The translations under genes and the position numbers were made by a program. Below are positions 18,652 to 26,157 of a stretch of DNA of 64,000 bases, piece by piece (position 1 is the first letter of the stretch; each line of letters starts with the position of its first letter). The notes below the pieces were generated by a model that had not been told where the DNA came from, made no database searches, and saw only the letters and a program-made list of their open reading frames with translations. This DNA is from CAZGUH01 sp964529005 (GTDB lineage Bacteria > Actinomycetota > Acidimicrobiia > Acidimicrobiales > Ilumatobacteraceae): NCBI GenBank assembly GCA_964529005.1, contig CAZGUH010000017.1, forward strand, positions 1 through 64,000, read 5' to 3'.

Positions 18652-19770
18652 ATGGCCGGCGAGCACATCGACACCCGCGGCACGCCGGCACGGCCCGGCC
18701 AGCTGCACAACCGGCCGACGGTCCCACGGATCCTCGAGACCTTCGCCGCGTACAGCTGGCGGCTGATCGTCGTCGCGATCGTCGTGTGGGGCGCGCTGAT
18801 CCTGCTCGGGCGCCTGCTGCTCGTCGTCGTCCCGATGATCATCGCCATCTTCTTCACCCGCGCCCTGATGCCGGTGGCGACATGGCTGCGAGCGCACCGC
18901 TGGCGACCCGGTTTCGCCGCAGCGGGCGCGATGGCTGCGATGGGGCTGGTGATCGCGGGCCTCGTGGCCGCGGTGGCTCCGTCGCTCGCAGGGGAGTTCT
19001 CGTCGTTGCGGCCCACCCTCACCACGGCGTTCGACGACGTCGAGGACTGGCTGGTGAACGACAGCCCGTTCGAGATCTCCCGGGCCGACGTCGACCGCCT
19101 GCGCGAGCGAGCCGGCGCCCGCGTCGACGAGGCGCTGCGCACGTCGGACGGCGCGATCGTCGACGGCGCCACGCTCGCCGCGGAGGTCGTCGCCGGCTTG
19201 ATCCTCGCCGTCGTGCTCACGTTCTTCCTGCTGCGCGACGGCAGCCGGCTGGCGCTGCGGACCATCGATTTCTTCCCGCCCGAACGGCGGGAGAAGGCAC
19301 GCCGCGCCGCCGACGCCGCGTGGGAGGCGTTGGGCGGCTACCTGCGCGGGGCGGCGCTGCTCGGCGTCGTGGAAGCGGTCCTGATCGGCCTGGCGCTGGC
19401 CCTGTCGGGCGGCGGTCTGGTGGCGCCGGTGATGCTCGTGACGTTCGCCGCCGCGTTCGTGCCGCTGGTCGGCGCGATCGTGGCCGGCATCATCGCGGTG
19501 TTGGTCGCGCTCGTCACCGGCGGCGTGACGTCCGCGATCATCGTGGCGAGCGTCGCCATCGTCGTCCAGCAATTGGACAACGACGTGCTGGCGCCGTTCA
19601 TCTACGGCCGTTCGCTGCGGCTCAACCCGGCCGTGATCCTCGTCAGCGTCGCCGCCGGGGGCGCGCTGTTCGGCGTGATCGGCACGGTCCTGGCCGTGCC
19701 GATCGTGGCCGTGGCGATCAACGCGATCTCGGCTGCCCGGGCCCCTGCCACGCCGTCGTCGGCCGACTGA
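18652..19770 (+). CDS. AI-2E/PerM family transporter
   Basis: This 372-residue membrane protein of the AI-2E exporter/PerM (UPF0118) family has about seven hydrophobic segments. Two lie early (near residues 37-85), one long periplasmic or cytosolic stretch follows (about 105-170), and a C-terminal bundle includes GAALLGVVEAVLIGLALAL, VPLVGAIVAGIIAVLVAL and LDNDVLAPFIYGRSLRLNP, the last being the family signature. Members have been linked to quorum-signal export and Na+/H+ antiport, and the substrate here is unknown. It is divergent from the CoA-transferase operon across about 100 bp. Confidence 0.88.
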   Translation: MAGEHIDTRGTPARPGQLHNRPTVPRILETFAAYSWRLIVVAIVVWGALILLGRLLLVVVPMIIAIFFTRALMPVATWLRAHRWRPGFAAAGAMAAMGLVIAGLVAAVAPSLAGEFSSLRPTLTTAFDDVEDWLVNDSPFEISRADVDRLRERAGARVDEALRTSDGAIVDGATLAAEVVAGLILAVVLTFFLLRDGSRLALRTIDFFPPERREKARRAADAAWEALGGYLRGAALLGVVEAVLIGLALALSGGGLVAPVMLVTFAAAFVPLVGAIVAGIIAVLVALVTGGVTSAIIVASVAIVVQQLDNDVLAPFIYGRSLRLNPAVILVSVAAGGALFGVIGTVLAVPIVAVAINAISAARAPATPSSAD

Positions 19771-19786
19771 GCCGGAGCGGCGCCGG

Positions 19787-20986
19787 TCAGTGCGCTGGTG
19801 CAGCCGCCTTCTTCTTCGGCGGCGGCACGCCGACGGCGGGGGCGCGGTCGGCGAACGCCGGCCAGCGGCGGCGGCTGACGATCGACAGCGTGCGCAGCAG
19901 CTTCATCGCCTTCTCGTCCTCCTGGGCCGGGCGGGCGATGATCGTGCCGTCGTTGATCATGCGGCGGATGACCTCTTCACCGAGCTCGGTGCGCACGATC
20001 GTGAGCGTCCAGTCGTTGTCCTCACCGATGCCGCCGGTGGAGATGTCGGCGTGCTCGGCGGAGAAGTCCGGGCAGCTCTTGCAGCCCTCGCGCGTCCAGG
20101 CGTGGCATTCCTTGAGGTCGATCTCGTGGTACGAGCCGTCCTTCATCCAGATCTGGAACACGCCCTTGATGTTCATCTTCGCCATCTCGGACTTCTTCAG
20201 CCCGTACTTGGCCTCGAACAGCTCGGGGAAGATCGCGTCGTCGAACGTCTTCGAGCACAACAGCCCGATGTTGAACAAGAACGGCTTGGACACCTTGCCG
20301 GCCTTGCGGTCCCACATCGTCGGCGGCGAGCTGGTCTGGCACCCCATGCCCACCAGCGCCAGCCGGCTCAACCCCTGCGCCTTGGCGTCGCGCAACGCCA
20401 ACGGGTTGGCGCAGTACGTGTACCGGCTGCCCGCCGTGGCCAAGATCTCCTCGTTCGTGCGCACCAGCGCCGGCTTCGCCTTCCACGCGTCGTCGGCCTC
20501 GACCCCCGACACCATCGCCGCGTCGATGTAGTCGTGCTCACGCAGCCAGATCAACATCGCCGACACGAATCCGCCGTCCTGGCCGATCTTGTGCACGGTG
20601 TCGTCGCTGGCCCGGGTGAGCAGCAGCTGCCGCCAGATCCCCGACATCTCGTCCGGCTCCCGCACCCGCCCGAAAAGATGGGTATCCGCAGCCGGCTCCC
20701 ACGCACGGAACCGCGGGCACGCCCGGGTGCACGTCGTGCACCCCTTCTCACCGTGCACACAGTTCGCCGGCCCGAGCTCCTCTTCCAGGTGGAACGGCTT
20801 GTACTTGCCCTCGCTGTGCTCGTAGCCGATGACGTCGTGCGGGCACGTCACCACACACCCCGCACACCCTGTGCACAACCCCGTGGTGACGACCTCCTCG
20901 TAGAGCTCCTTCCACTGAGCCGTCCACCGCTCGGCCTTGGCGGCCGGGGCCGGGGGAGCAGCGCTGGAAGCCTCCGTCACAGTCAT
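19787..20986 (-). CDS. Coenzyme F420 hydrogenase/dehydrogenase beta subunit-type (FrhB) iron-sulfur protein
   Basis: This 399-residue protein has two N-terminal 4Fe-4S binding runs: CTGCAGCVVTCP near residue 38, and CVHGEKGCTTCTRACP near residue 75. These are followed by the FrhB N- and C-terminal domains (QDGGFVSAMLIWLREHDYIDAA, then LVGMGCQTSSPP and CKSCPDFSAEHADISTG). FrhB-like proteins use F420 and flavin to move electrons, so it probably couples F420H2 to an unknown oxidoreduction, and an F420-producing actinobacterium fits. ATG 20986 is supported by TAGATT exactly 7 nt upstream. The C-terminus is Lys/Pro/Ala-rich. Confidence 0.85.
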   Translation of the reverse strand: MTVTEASSAAPPAPAAKAERWTAQWKELYEEVVTTGLCTGCAGCVVTCPHDVIGYEHSEGKYKPFHLEEELGPANCVHGEKGCTTCTRACPRFRAWEPAADTHLFGRVREPDEMSGIWRQLLLTRASDDTVHKIGQDGGFVSAMLIWLREHDYIDAAMVSGVEADDAWKAKPALVRTNEEILATAGSRYTYCANPLALRDAKAQGLSRLALVGMGCQTSSPPTMWDRKAGKVSKPFLFNIGLLCSKTFDDAIFPELFEAKYGLKKSEMAKMNIKGVFQIWMKDGSYHEIDLKECHAWTREGCKSCPDFSAEHADISTGGIGEDNDWTLTIVRTELGEEVIRRMINDGTIIARPAQEDEKAMKLLRTLSIVSRRRWPAFADRAPAVGVPPPKKKAAAPAH

Positions 20987-20993
20987 GACCTGC

Positions 20994-20999
20994 AATCTA
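20994..20999 (-). promoter_or_regulatory. Leaderless -10 element of the FrhB-type gene
   Basis: TAGATT on the minus strand is followed by 7 nt and then ATG 20986. The spacing matches the leaderless promoters common in Actinobacteria and fixes the start codon against the upstream TTG. Confidence 0.45.
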
Positions 21000-21132
21000 G
21001 GCTTCGCCGGCTCACCGGGCCCGCCTCGACCGCCCGATGTTGTTCACCCGCTCGCGTCCGACCGGAAATACCCACGTAACAAAGACACGTCAATCTTCCG
21101 CCGTTCCCTGACCCCGACGAACGGAGCTGTGA

Positions 21133-22362
21133 GTGGATAGCGGAAGCCTGGCATGGGTGCTGGTCTCAGCAGCACTCGTGCTGTTCATGACGCCCGGGCT
21201 GGCGTTCTTCTACGGAGGAATGGATCGCAGCCGGAACGTCCTCAACATGCTGATGATGAATTTCTGGTGCGTGTTGATCCTGCCGGTGCTGTGGGCCGCG
21301 GTGGGCTACTCGCTCGCCCAGGTGCCCGGTGACGGCGACATCATCGGCAACTTCGACGCCTTCTTCTTGAAGGACATCGGGATCATGGACGACAACGGGG
21401 GCCAGATCATCACGATCGCATTCCTCGGGATGTTCGCCGCGATCACCCCGGCGCTGATCTCGGGGGCCGTCGCCGACCGGATGAAGTTCTCGGCGTGGGC
21501 GATCTTCGCCCCGGTCTGGATGCTGCTGGTGTTCGTCCCCGTGTTCAAGTGGGTCTACGGCGGCTGGCTGGGCCAGCGCGGCTCGATCGACTTCGCCGGC
21601 GGCACCGCGATTCACGTCAACGCCGGCATCGCCGCTCTGGCCGCCGTGCTCGTGCTGGGCAAGCGCAAGGGTTGGCCGAGGGAGGGGCATCCGCCGCACT
21701 CGATGCCACTCGTGATGATCGGCACCGGCATCCTGTGGTTCGGCTGGTTCGGCTTCAACGCCGGCTCGGCGCTGGGCGCCACCGGCCAGGCCGCGCAGGC
21801 GTTCATGAACACGTTCCTCGCCGCCGCGGCCGCGGGCCTCGCCTGGTGCCTCGTCGAGCGGGTGCGCGACGGCCACTTCACCAATCTCGGGGCCGCTTCC
21901 GGCATCGTCGCCGGCCTGGTCGCCATCACACCCGCCGCGGGATACGTGTCGGGCGCCGCGCCGATCGCAATCGGCGCCATCGCTGGTGTGATCTGCTGCT
22001 ATGCCGTCAAGCTGAAGTTCAAGGCCGGCTTCGACGACGCCCTCGACGTCGTCGGCGTGCACTTCGTGGGCGGGCTCGTCGGCTCCGTCCTCATCGGCTT
22101 CTTCGCCAACCCCGACTTCTTCGACGGCGGCTGGCACGAAGGCATCTTCTACGGCGGCGGCGGCAAGCTGCTCGGCGAGCAGGTTCTGGCGAACGTCGTG
22201 ACGATCGCGTACTCCTTCATCGTGACGGGCATCATCATGTACGTCCTGAAGGTCACGATCGGCGTGCGGGTGTCCGACGAGGAGGAGACGATCGGCCTCG
22301 ACGCCGCCGAGCACGCAGAGACGGCGTACCACTCCGACGTCACCATGGGCCGCACCAGCTGA
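21133..22362 (+). CDS. amt: Ammonium transporter
   Basis: Amt conducts ammonium across the inner membrane. The 409-residue protein has about 11 hydrophobic helices, TPGLAFFYGGMDRSRNVLNM early on, HVNAGIAAL carrying the first pore His near residue 159, ILWFGWFGFNAGSALGA, and DVVGVHFVGGLVGSV carrying the second pore His near residue 309. GTG 21133 has GGAG 6 nt upstream. No signal peptide is evident. A PII gene follows 25 bp later, the classic amt-PII pairing in which PII plugs the channel when nitrogen is ample. Confidence 0.95.
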   Translation: MDSGSLAWVLVSAALVLFMTPGLAFFYGGMDRSRNVLNMLMMNFWCVLILPVLWAAVGYSLAQVPGDGDIIGNFDAFFLKDIGIMDDNGGQIITIAFLGMFAAITPALISGAVADRMKFSAWAIFAPVWMLLVFVPVFKWVYGGWLGQRGSIDFAGGTAIHVNAGIAALAAVLVLGKRKGWPREGHPPHSMPLVMIGTGILWFGWFGFNAGSALGATGQAAQAFMNTFLAAAAAGLAWCLVERVRDGHFTNLGAASGIVAGLVAITPAAGYVSGAAPIAIGAIAGVICCYAVKLKFKAGFDDALDVVGVHFVGGLVGSVLIGFFANPDFFDGGWHEGIFYGGGGKLLGEQVLANVVTIAYSFIVTGIIMYVLKVTIGVRVSDEEETIGLDAAEHAETAYHSDVTMGRTS

Positions 22363-22387
22363 GCGCTGAGAAAGGACGCGACGACAG

Positions 22388-22726
22388 ATGAAGCTCGTCA
22401 CCGCAATCATCAAGCCGTTCAAGCTCGACGACGTGAAGGACGCCCTCAAGGCGGCTGGCGTGGTGGGGATGACGGTGACCGACGTGCGCGGCTTCGGCCG
22501 CCAGGGCGGTCATTCCGAGACCTACCGCGGCACCGAGTACCAGGTGGAGTTCCTGCCGAAGACCAAGATCGAGGTCGTCGTCGACGACGTCGACGTGCCG
22601 AAGGTGGTCGAGGCGGTCACCGCCGCCGCGGCCACCGGCAAGATCGGCGACGGCAAGGTGTGGGTCACCGCCGTCGACGACCTGGTGCGCATCCGCACCG
22701 GCGAACGCGGGTCGGAAGCGGTCTGA
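22388..22726 (+). CDS. glnK: PII nitrogen regulatory protein (first copy)
   Basis: PII senses 2-oxoglutarate and ATP/ADP and controls Amt and other targets. The 112 residues carry the T-loop GFGRQGGHSETYRGTEYQVE with Tyr51, the residue modified by GlnD, the ATP-binding TGKIGDGKVWV, and the C-terminal VRIRTGERG. AAAGGA lies upstream of ATG 22388. It sits between amt and glnD. The name glnK is given because of the amt linkage, and glnB would serve equally. Confidence 0.94.
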   Translation: MKLVTAIIKPFKLDDVKDALKAAGVVGMTVTDVRGFGRQGGHSETYRGTEYQVEFLPKTKIEVVVDDVDVPKVVEAVTAAAATGKIGDGKVWVTAVDDLVRIRTGERGSEAV

Positions 22727-22799
22727 TCCGCCGGCTGATGCTCTGCTGAATGGACGGGATCGACGTGCCAGGTTCACGCGCTGCCACACTGGCCGACCA

Positions 22800-25184
22800 G
22801 TGAGACATCGCGTGTCCCCGGCCGTCGATCCCGTCGCGATCAAGCAGTCGCGCGCCGACATCCTCGCTCGGTCCGACCTCGCGGGCCGGTCGCTGGCTCG
22901 CCGCCTGTGCGATCAGATGGACGGCTGGTTCATGCTCCTCGGCGCGACCCTGCCGCCCGGATGGGCGCTCGTCGCCACCGGCGGCTACGGCGCCGGCACG
23001 CTCAGCCCCGGCAGCGACATCGACGTGATGTTGCTGCATCCGCCGAAGGCGTCCGATGCGCACGTGGCGGAGGTGGCCCAGCCGCTGTGGTACCCGATGT
23101 GGGACGCCGGCCTGAAGCTCAGCCCCGCGGTCCACTCCGAAAGGACGGTGCTGAGCCTCGCCGCGGGCGACCTCGTCACCGCGACCACGTTGCTGCGGCT
23201 GCGCCACCTCGCCGGCGATCACGACCTGGTCGAGTCCGTGCGCGCCAAGGCCCTCCACCAGTGGCGCAAGGGCGCGCCGGATTGGCTCGCCGAGCTGCTC
23301 GAGGCGAACGAGCAGCGCTGGGCGCGCTTCGGCGACGTGGCGTCGTTGCTGGAGCCGGACTTGAAGGACGGGCGTGGCGGCCTGCGCGATCACGATGCCG
23401 TGCGGTGGGCGCTGGCGCTCGACCGCCCCGAGGTGCGGCGTGCGCTGGAAGGGCCCGTCGAAGACCTCAGCGCCGCAGCGGGGACGCTCACGACCGTCCG
23501 CTGTGAGATGCAGCGGCTGTCGGGTCGGGCGAGCAACGTGTTGCATCTGCAAGAACAAGACGGGGTCGCGGAGGCCCTGGGCTACGCAGACGCGGACGTG
23601 CTGATGCTGGCGGTGTCGGCCGCCGCCCGCTCGATCGAGTGGACCAGCGAGCGCTTCTGGGCACGGCTCGAGCGCGACATGAAACGCGCCGCGAAGGCCC
23701 CGAAGGCGCCGCGGGGCCGGACGCTGATCCCCGGCGCCGCCATCGTCGACGACGAGGTGTACCTCACCCCCGAGATCGACCTCGCCGATCAAGCCGCGGT
23801 GTTCCGTGTCGCGGCCGCGGCGGCGCACGCCGGCGTGCGTCTCGGCCGCAGCGCCCTGCTCCAGCTCGCCAACACGTTGGGGGCCGAAGGCGAGCCGTGG
23901 ACCGAGCGCACCCGTCAGGCCTTCGTCAGCCTGCTCGGCGCTGGGGACGACCTCGTCGAAGCGGTCGAAGCGCTCGAGTACTACGGGCTGTTCAGCCACC
24001 TCGTGCCCGAGTGGCGCCACGTGCGCAGCAGGCCGCAGCGCAATGCGTTCCACGTGTACACCGTGGATCGCCATCTGTTGCAGACCGTCGCCAACGCCAC
24101 CGCCCTCGTGCGCGAGGTCAGCCGGCCCGACCTCCTGCTGGTCGCCGCGCTGCTGCACGACATCGGCAAGGGCTTGCCGGGCGACCACACCGAAGTGGGC
24201 ATGGATCTCGTCGGCCGCATGGGCGTGCGCATGGGATTCACCCCCGACGACGTCGCCACGATCACGGCTCTGGTCGAGCACCATCTGTTGCTCCCCGAGA
24301 CCGCCACGCGCCGCGACCTGAGCGATCCGAGGACCGCGGAGAACGTCGCCGCGCTCGTCGGGTCGTCGACGCGCTTGGAGCTCCTGCACGCCCTGACCGT
24401 CGCCGACAGCCAGGCGACCGGCCCGTCGGCCTGGTCGCCGTGGAAGAAGTCGTTGATCGACGAGCTCGTCGCGGCGACCGCGGCCGTCTTGCGCGGCCAT
24501 CCTCCGCAGCGTGTCGCGCCGAGTCACGACGGCCGCTTCGATCAGCTCGTGGCGCGGGCGCGGCGGGAGCGGCGGCTGTGCCTCGAGCACGAAGCGGGCC
24601 GGGATTTCGACGTCGTGCGCATCGCCTGCGCGGATCAGAAGGGTCTCTTCGCCAAGATCGCCGGAGCGTTGGCGTTGCACGGGATCGACGTCGTGGCGGC
24701 CGACGCGTGGAACGACGGCCGCGGGATCGCCGCCGACGAGCTGCGCATCGAGCACGTCGACTCGCGCGACTGGCAGAAGGTCGAGCACGACCTGGGGGCG
24801 GTGATCGACGGGCGCGTCGACATCGCGGCGCGGATCGAGCAGCGCGTGCGCACCTACTCCCGCTCGCACCGGCGGGCCACGGCCGCCGCGCCGCCACGGC
24901 GCGAGGTGCTGGTGAGCAACGACGCATCCGCTGTCACCACGGTGATCGACGTGCGCGCGCCCGACGAGATGGCGCTGCTCTACCGGCTGGCCACCGCGTT
25001 GTCGGCGCGCGACCTCGACATCCGCTCGGCGAAGGTGGCGACGCTCGGCCACGAGGTCGTCGACGTGTTCTACGTCCAGCGCTCCGGACGCGCGGGCGCC
25101 GCGCGCCAGGTGCCCGAGCGTGACCATCCGCAGCTGATCGCCGAGCTGCAAGCCTGTCTGGCCCGCCCGTTCGGGTCGAGCTGA
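22800..25184 (+). CDS. glnD: PII uridylyl/adenylyltransferase GlnD
   Basis: GlnD modifies PII according to glutamine level; actinobacterial versions adenylylate rather than uridylylate. The 794-residue protein has a nucleotidyltransferase domain with GGYGAGTLSPGSDIDVMLL near residue 61 (the usual Arg of GGYGRG is Ala here), a GlnD helical domain with DLKDGRGGLRD near residue 189, an HD domain with LLHDIGKG near residue 453 and VEHHLLLPETA, and two C-terminal ACT domains (about 600-680 and 715-785) that bind glutamine. The start is GTG 22800, without a clear ribosome binding site; GTG 22812 is possible. Confidence 0.93.
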   Translation: MRHRVSPAVDPVAIKQSRADILARSDLAGRSLARRLCDQMDGWFMLLGATLPPGWALVATGGYGAGTLSPGSDIDVMLLHPPKASDAHVAEVAQPLWYPMWDAGLKLSPAVHSERTVLSLAAGDLVTATTLLRLRHLAGDHDLVESVRAKALHQWRKGAPDWLAELLEANEQRWARFGDVASLLEPDLKDGRGGLRDHDAVRWALALDRPEVRRALEGPVEDLSAAAGTLTTVRCEMQRLSGRASNVLHLQEQDGVAEALGYADADVLMLAVSAAARSIEWTSERFWARLERDMKRAAKAPKAPRGRTLIPGAAIVDDEVYLTPEIDLADQAAVFRVAAAAAHAGVRLGRSALLQLANTLGAEGEPWTERTRQAFVSLLGAGDDLVEAVEALEYYGLFSHLVPEWRHVRSRPQRNAFHVYTVDRHLLQTVANATALVREVSRPDLLLVAALLHDIGKGLPGDHTEVGMDLVGRMGVRMGFTPDDVATITALVEHHLLLPETATRRDLSDPRTAENVAALVGSSTRLELLHALTVADSQATGPSAWSPWKKSLIDELVAATAAVLRGHPPQRVAPSHDGRFDQLVARARRERRLCLEHEAGRDFDVVRIACADQKGLFAKIAGALALHGIDVVAADAWNDGRGIAADELRIEHVDSRDWQKVEHDLGAVIDGRVDIAARIEQRVRTYSRSHRRATAAAPPRREVLVSNDASAVTTVIDVRAPDEMALLYRLATALSARDLDIRSAKVATLGHEVVDVFYVQRSGRAGAARQVPERDHPQLIAELQACLARPFGSS

Positions 25185-25241
25185 CGCGGCGGGCCCGCCG
25201 GTGGGCCATCATGGGCGCCGGCGACATGGAGGATGCACCGG

Positions 25242-25580
25242 ATGAAGCTCGTGACCGCGATCGTCAAGCCGTTCAAGCTCGATGACATCAAGGACGCGCT
25301 GCGCGGCATGCAGATCCAGGGGATGACCGTCAGCGAAGCGCGGGGCTTCGGGCGCCAGGGCGGCCACACCGAGACGTACCGCGGCGCCGAGTACCGCATC
25401 GAGTTCGTGCCCAAGACACGCATCGAGATCGTCGTGCCGGACGAGCTCGCCGATCAGGTGGTCGAGGCGATCGTCGCCAGCGGCATGACGGGCAAGATCG
25501 GTGACGGCAAGGTGTGGGTCACCGACGTGGAGGAGATCGTCCGCATCCGCACCGGCGAGCGTGACGCCGAGGCGGTCTGA
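25242..25580 (+). CDS. glnB: PII nitrogen regulatory protein (second copy)
   Basis: This is a second PII paralogue of 112 residues, with the same T-loop (GRQGGHTETYRGAEYRIEF, Tyr51 present), TGKIGDGKVWV and RIRTGERDAEAV. It differs from the first copy mainly in residues 20-40 and 65-85. The start is ATG 25242 because GGAGG at 25228-25232 leaves a 9-nt spacer to it, while the in-frame ATG at 25233 directly abuts that site. It lies 57 bp after glnD. Two modifiable PII proteins therefore flank their modifying enzyme. Confidence 0.94.
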   Translation: MKLVTAIVKPFKLDDIKDALRGMQIQGMTVSEARGFGRQGGHTETYRGAEYRIEFVPKTRIEIVVPDELADQVVEAIVASGMTGKIGDGKVWVTDVEEIVRIRTGERDAEAV

Positions 25581-25585
25581 GGCGC

Positions 25586-25975
25586 TCAGCCGTCGGCGTC
25601 GAGGTCCAAGCCGGCGGCCGCGTGGGGCAGGAGCATCCACCCGCGGCGACGCACGGTGACGATCGCCTCCGAGCCGATCGCCCGGCGGATGCCCACGAGC
25701 AGCGAGTCGCAGCGGCGCGCGCTGAGGTTGGCCAACCCGGCGCGCTGCGCCAGCTCGGCGCGGCTGACGACGCGGCCGGCGTTGCCGGCGAGCACCTCGA
25801 GCACCGCCCGCTCCTGCGCGCCCAGGCGAACACGGGGGGACAGCTCGCCTGGCTGGGGAGGCGCAGGAGCGGGCGATGCCACGGGCGCACGGTACGAAGC
25901 GGCCGTTGCTGGTTCGTTCACGACCTGTGAACGCTCTGTGAAGCGGGTGGGGGCGGTGGTGTGATCGGGGGTCAT
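25586..25975 (-). CDS. Stand-alone winged-helix DNA-binding protein (OmpR/PhoB C-terminal type)
   Basis: This 129-residue protein consists of a Pro/Ala-rich N-terminal half (residues 1-50) and a transcriptional-regulator C-terminal winged helix (about 53-118) with RLGAQERAVLEVLAGNAGR, SRAELAQRAGL, RCDSLLVGIRRAIG and IVTVRRRGWML. It has no receiver domain. ATG 25975 has GAGG 8 nt upstream. A GTG at codon 22 is an alternative start, which would turn the repeats at 25917-25942 into promoter sequence. It is divergent from the acyl-CoA dehydrogenase and convergent with the second PII gene (5 bp apart). The target is unknown. Confidence 0.75.
   Translation of the reverse strand: MTPDHTTAPTRFTERSQVVNEPATAASYRAPVASPAPAPPQPGELSPRVRLGAQERAVLEVLAGNAGRVVSRAELAQRAGLANLSARRCDSLLVGIRRAIGSEAIVTVRRRGWMLLPHAAAGLDLDADG
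25917..25942. repeat. TTCAC-N5-GTGAA inverted repeat with CTGTGAA direct repeats
   Basis: CTGTGAA occurs at 25925-25931 and 25936-25942, an 11-bp period, and TTCAC at 25917-25921 makes an inverted repeat with the first GTGAA. The elements fall in the 5' coding part of the winged-helix gene as drawn. One-turn spacing of 7-mers is typical of PhoB/OmpR-type sites, so autoregulation is possible. Confidence 0.35.
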
Positions 25976-26130
25976 GGTGTGTGCCTCGATGGAACGGCCG
26001 CGCTGCCGGCTGCGCCTGTGACGGCACCGTACGAAGCGGGCGTATCGGGCTCGTGAGCGACAGATGTCCGCTCGATGACAGGTACGCGCGGCGAGCCCGG
26101 CGCGAAGGCTCTGCTCCGATTCGCCGCCCC

Positions 26131-26146
26131 TTGACCCGCGGGTCAA
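26131..26146. promoter_or_regulatory. 16-bp perfect palindrome, probable operator
   Basis: TTGACCCGCGGGTCAA reads identically on both strands and ends 11 bp before the start codon of the acyl-CoA dehydrogenase. AATACT (26145-26150), a possible -10, overlaps its last two bases. Bound repressor would block the promoter. Such palindromes are typical of TetR-family operators in fatty-acid genes, but no TetR gene is in the window. Confidence 0.6.
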
Positions 26147-26157
26147 TACTTGCGGCC

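Noticed and set aside
21040..21115. GTAAC/GTCAA-like words upstream of amt resembling a GlnR box
   Set aside because: The spacings (12 and 13 bp between half-sites) do not fit the 11-bp GlnR pattern, so I do not call a site.
22665..25151. An 828-codon minus-strand frame opposite glnD, and a 762-codon one opposite DUF5682 (46550-48838)
   Set aside because: The sense strands carry clear GlnD and DUF5682 proteins, and the antisense products are low-complexity Arg/Gly/His-rich sequence.
25233..25241. An earlier ATG for the second PII gene (MHR extension)
   Set aside because: It abuts the GGAGG ribosome binding site; ATG 25242 has a 9-nt spacer and gives the same N-terminus as the first PII.
25892..26039. 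An 11-nt direct repeat GTACGAAGCGG at 25892-25902 and 26029-26039
   Set aside because: There are only two copies 137 bp apart, one within coding sequence, with no further symmetry. Chance is a sufficient explanation.
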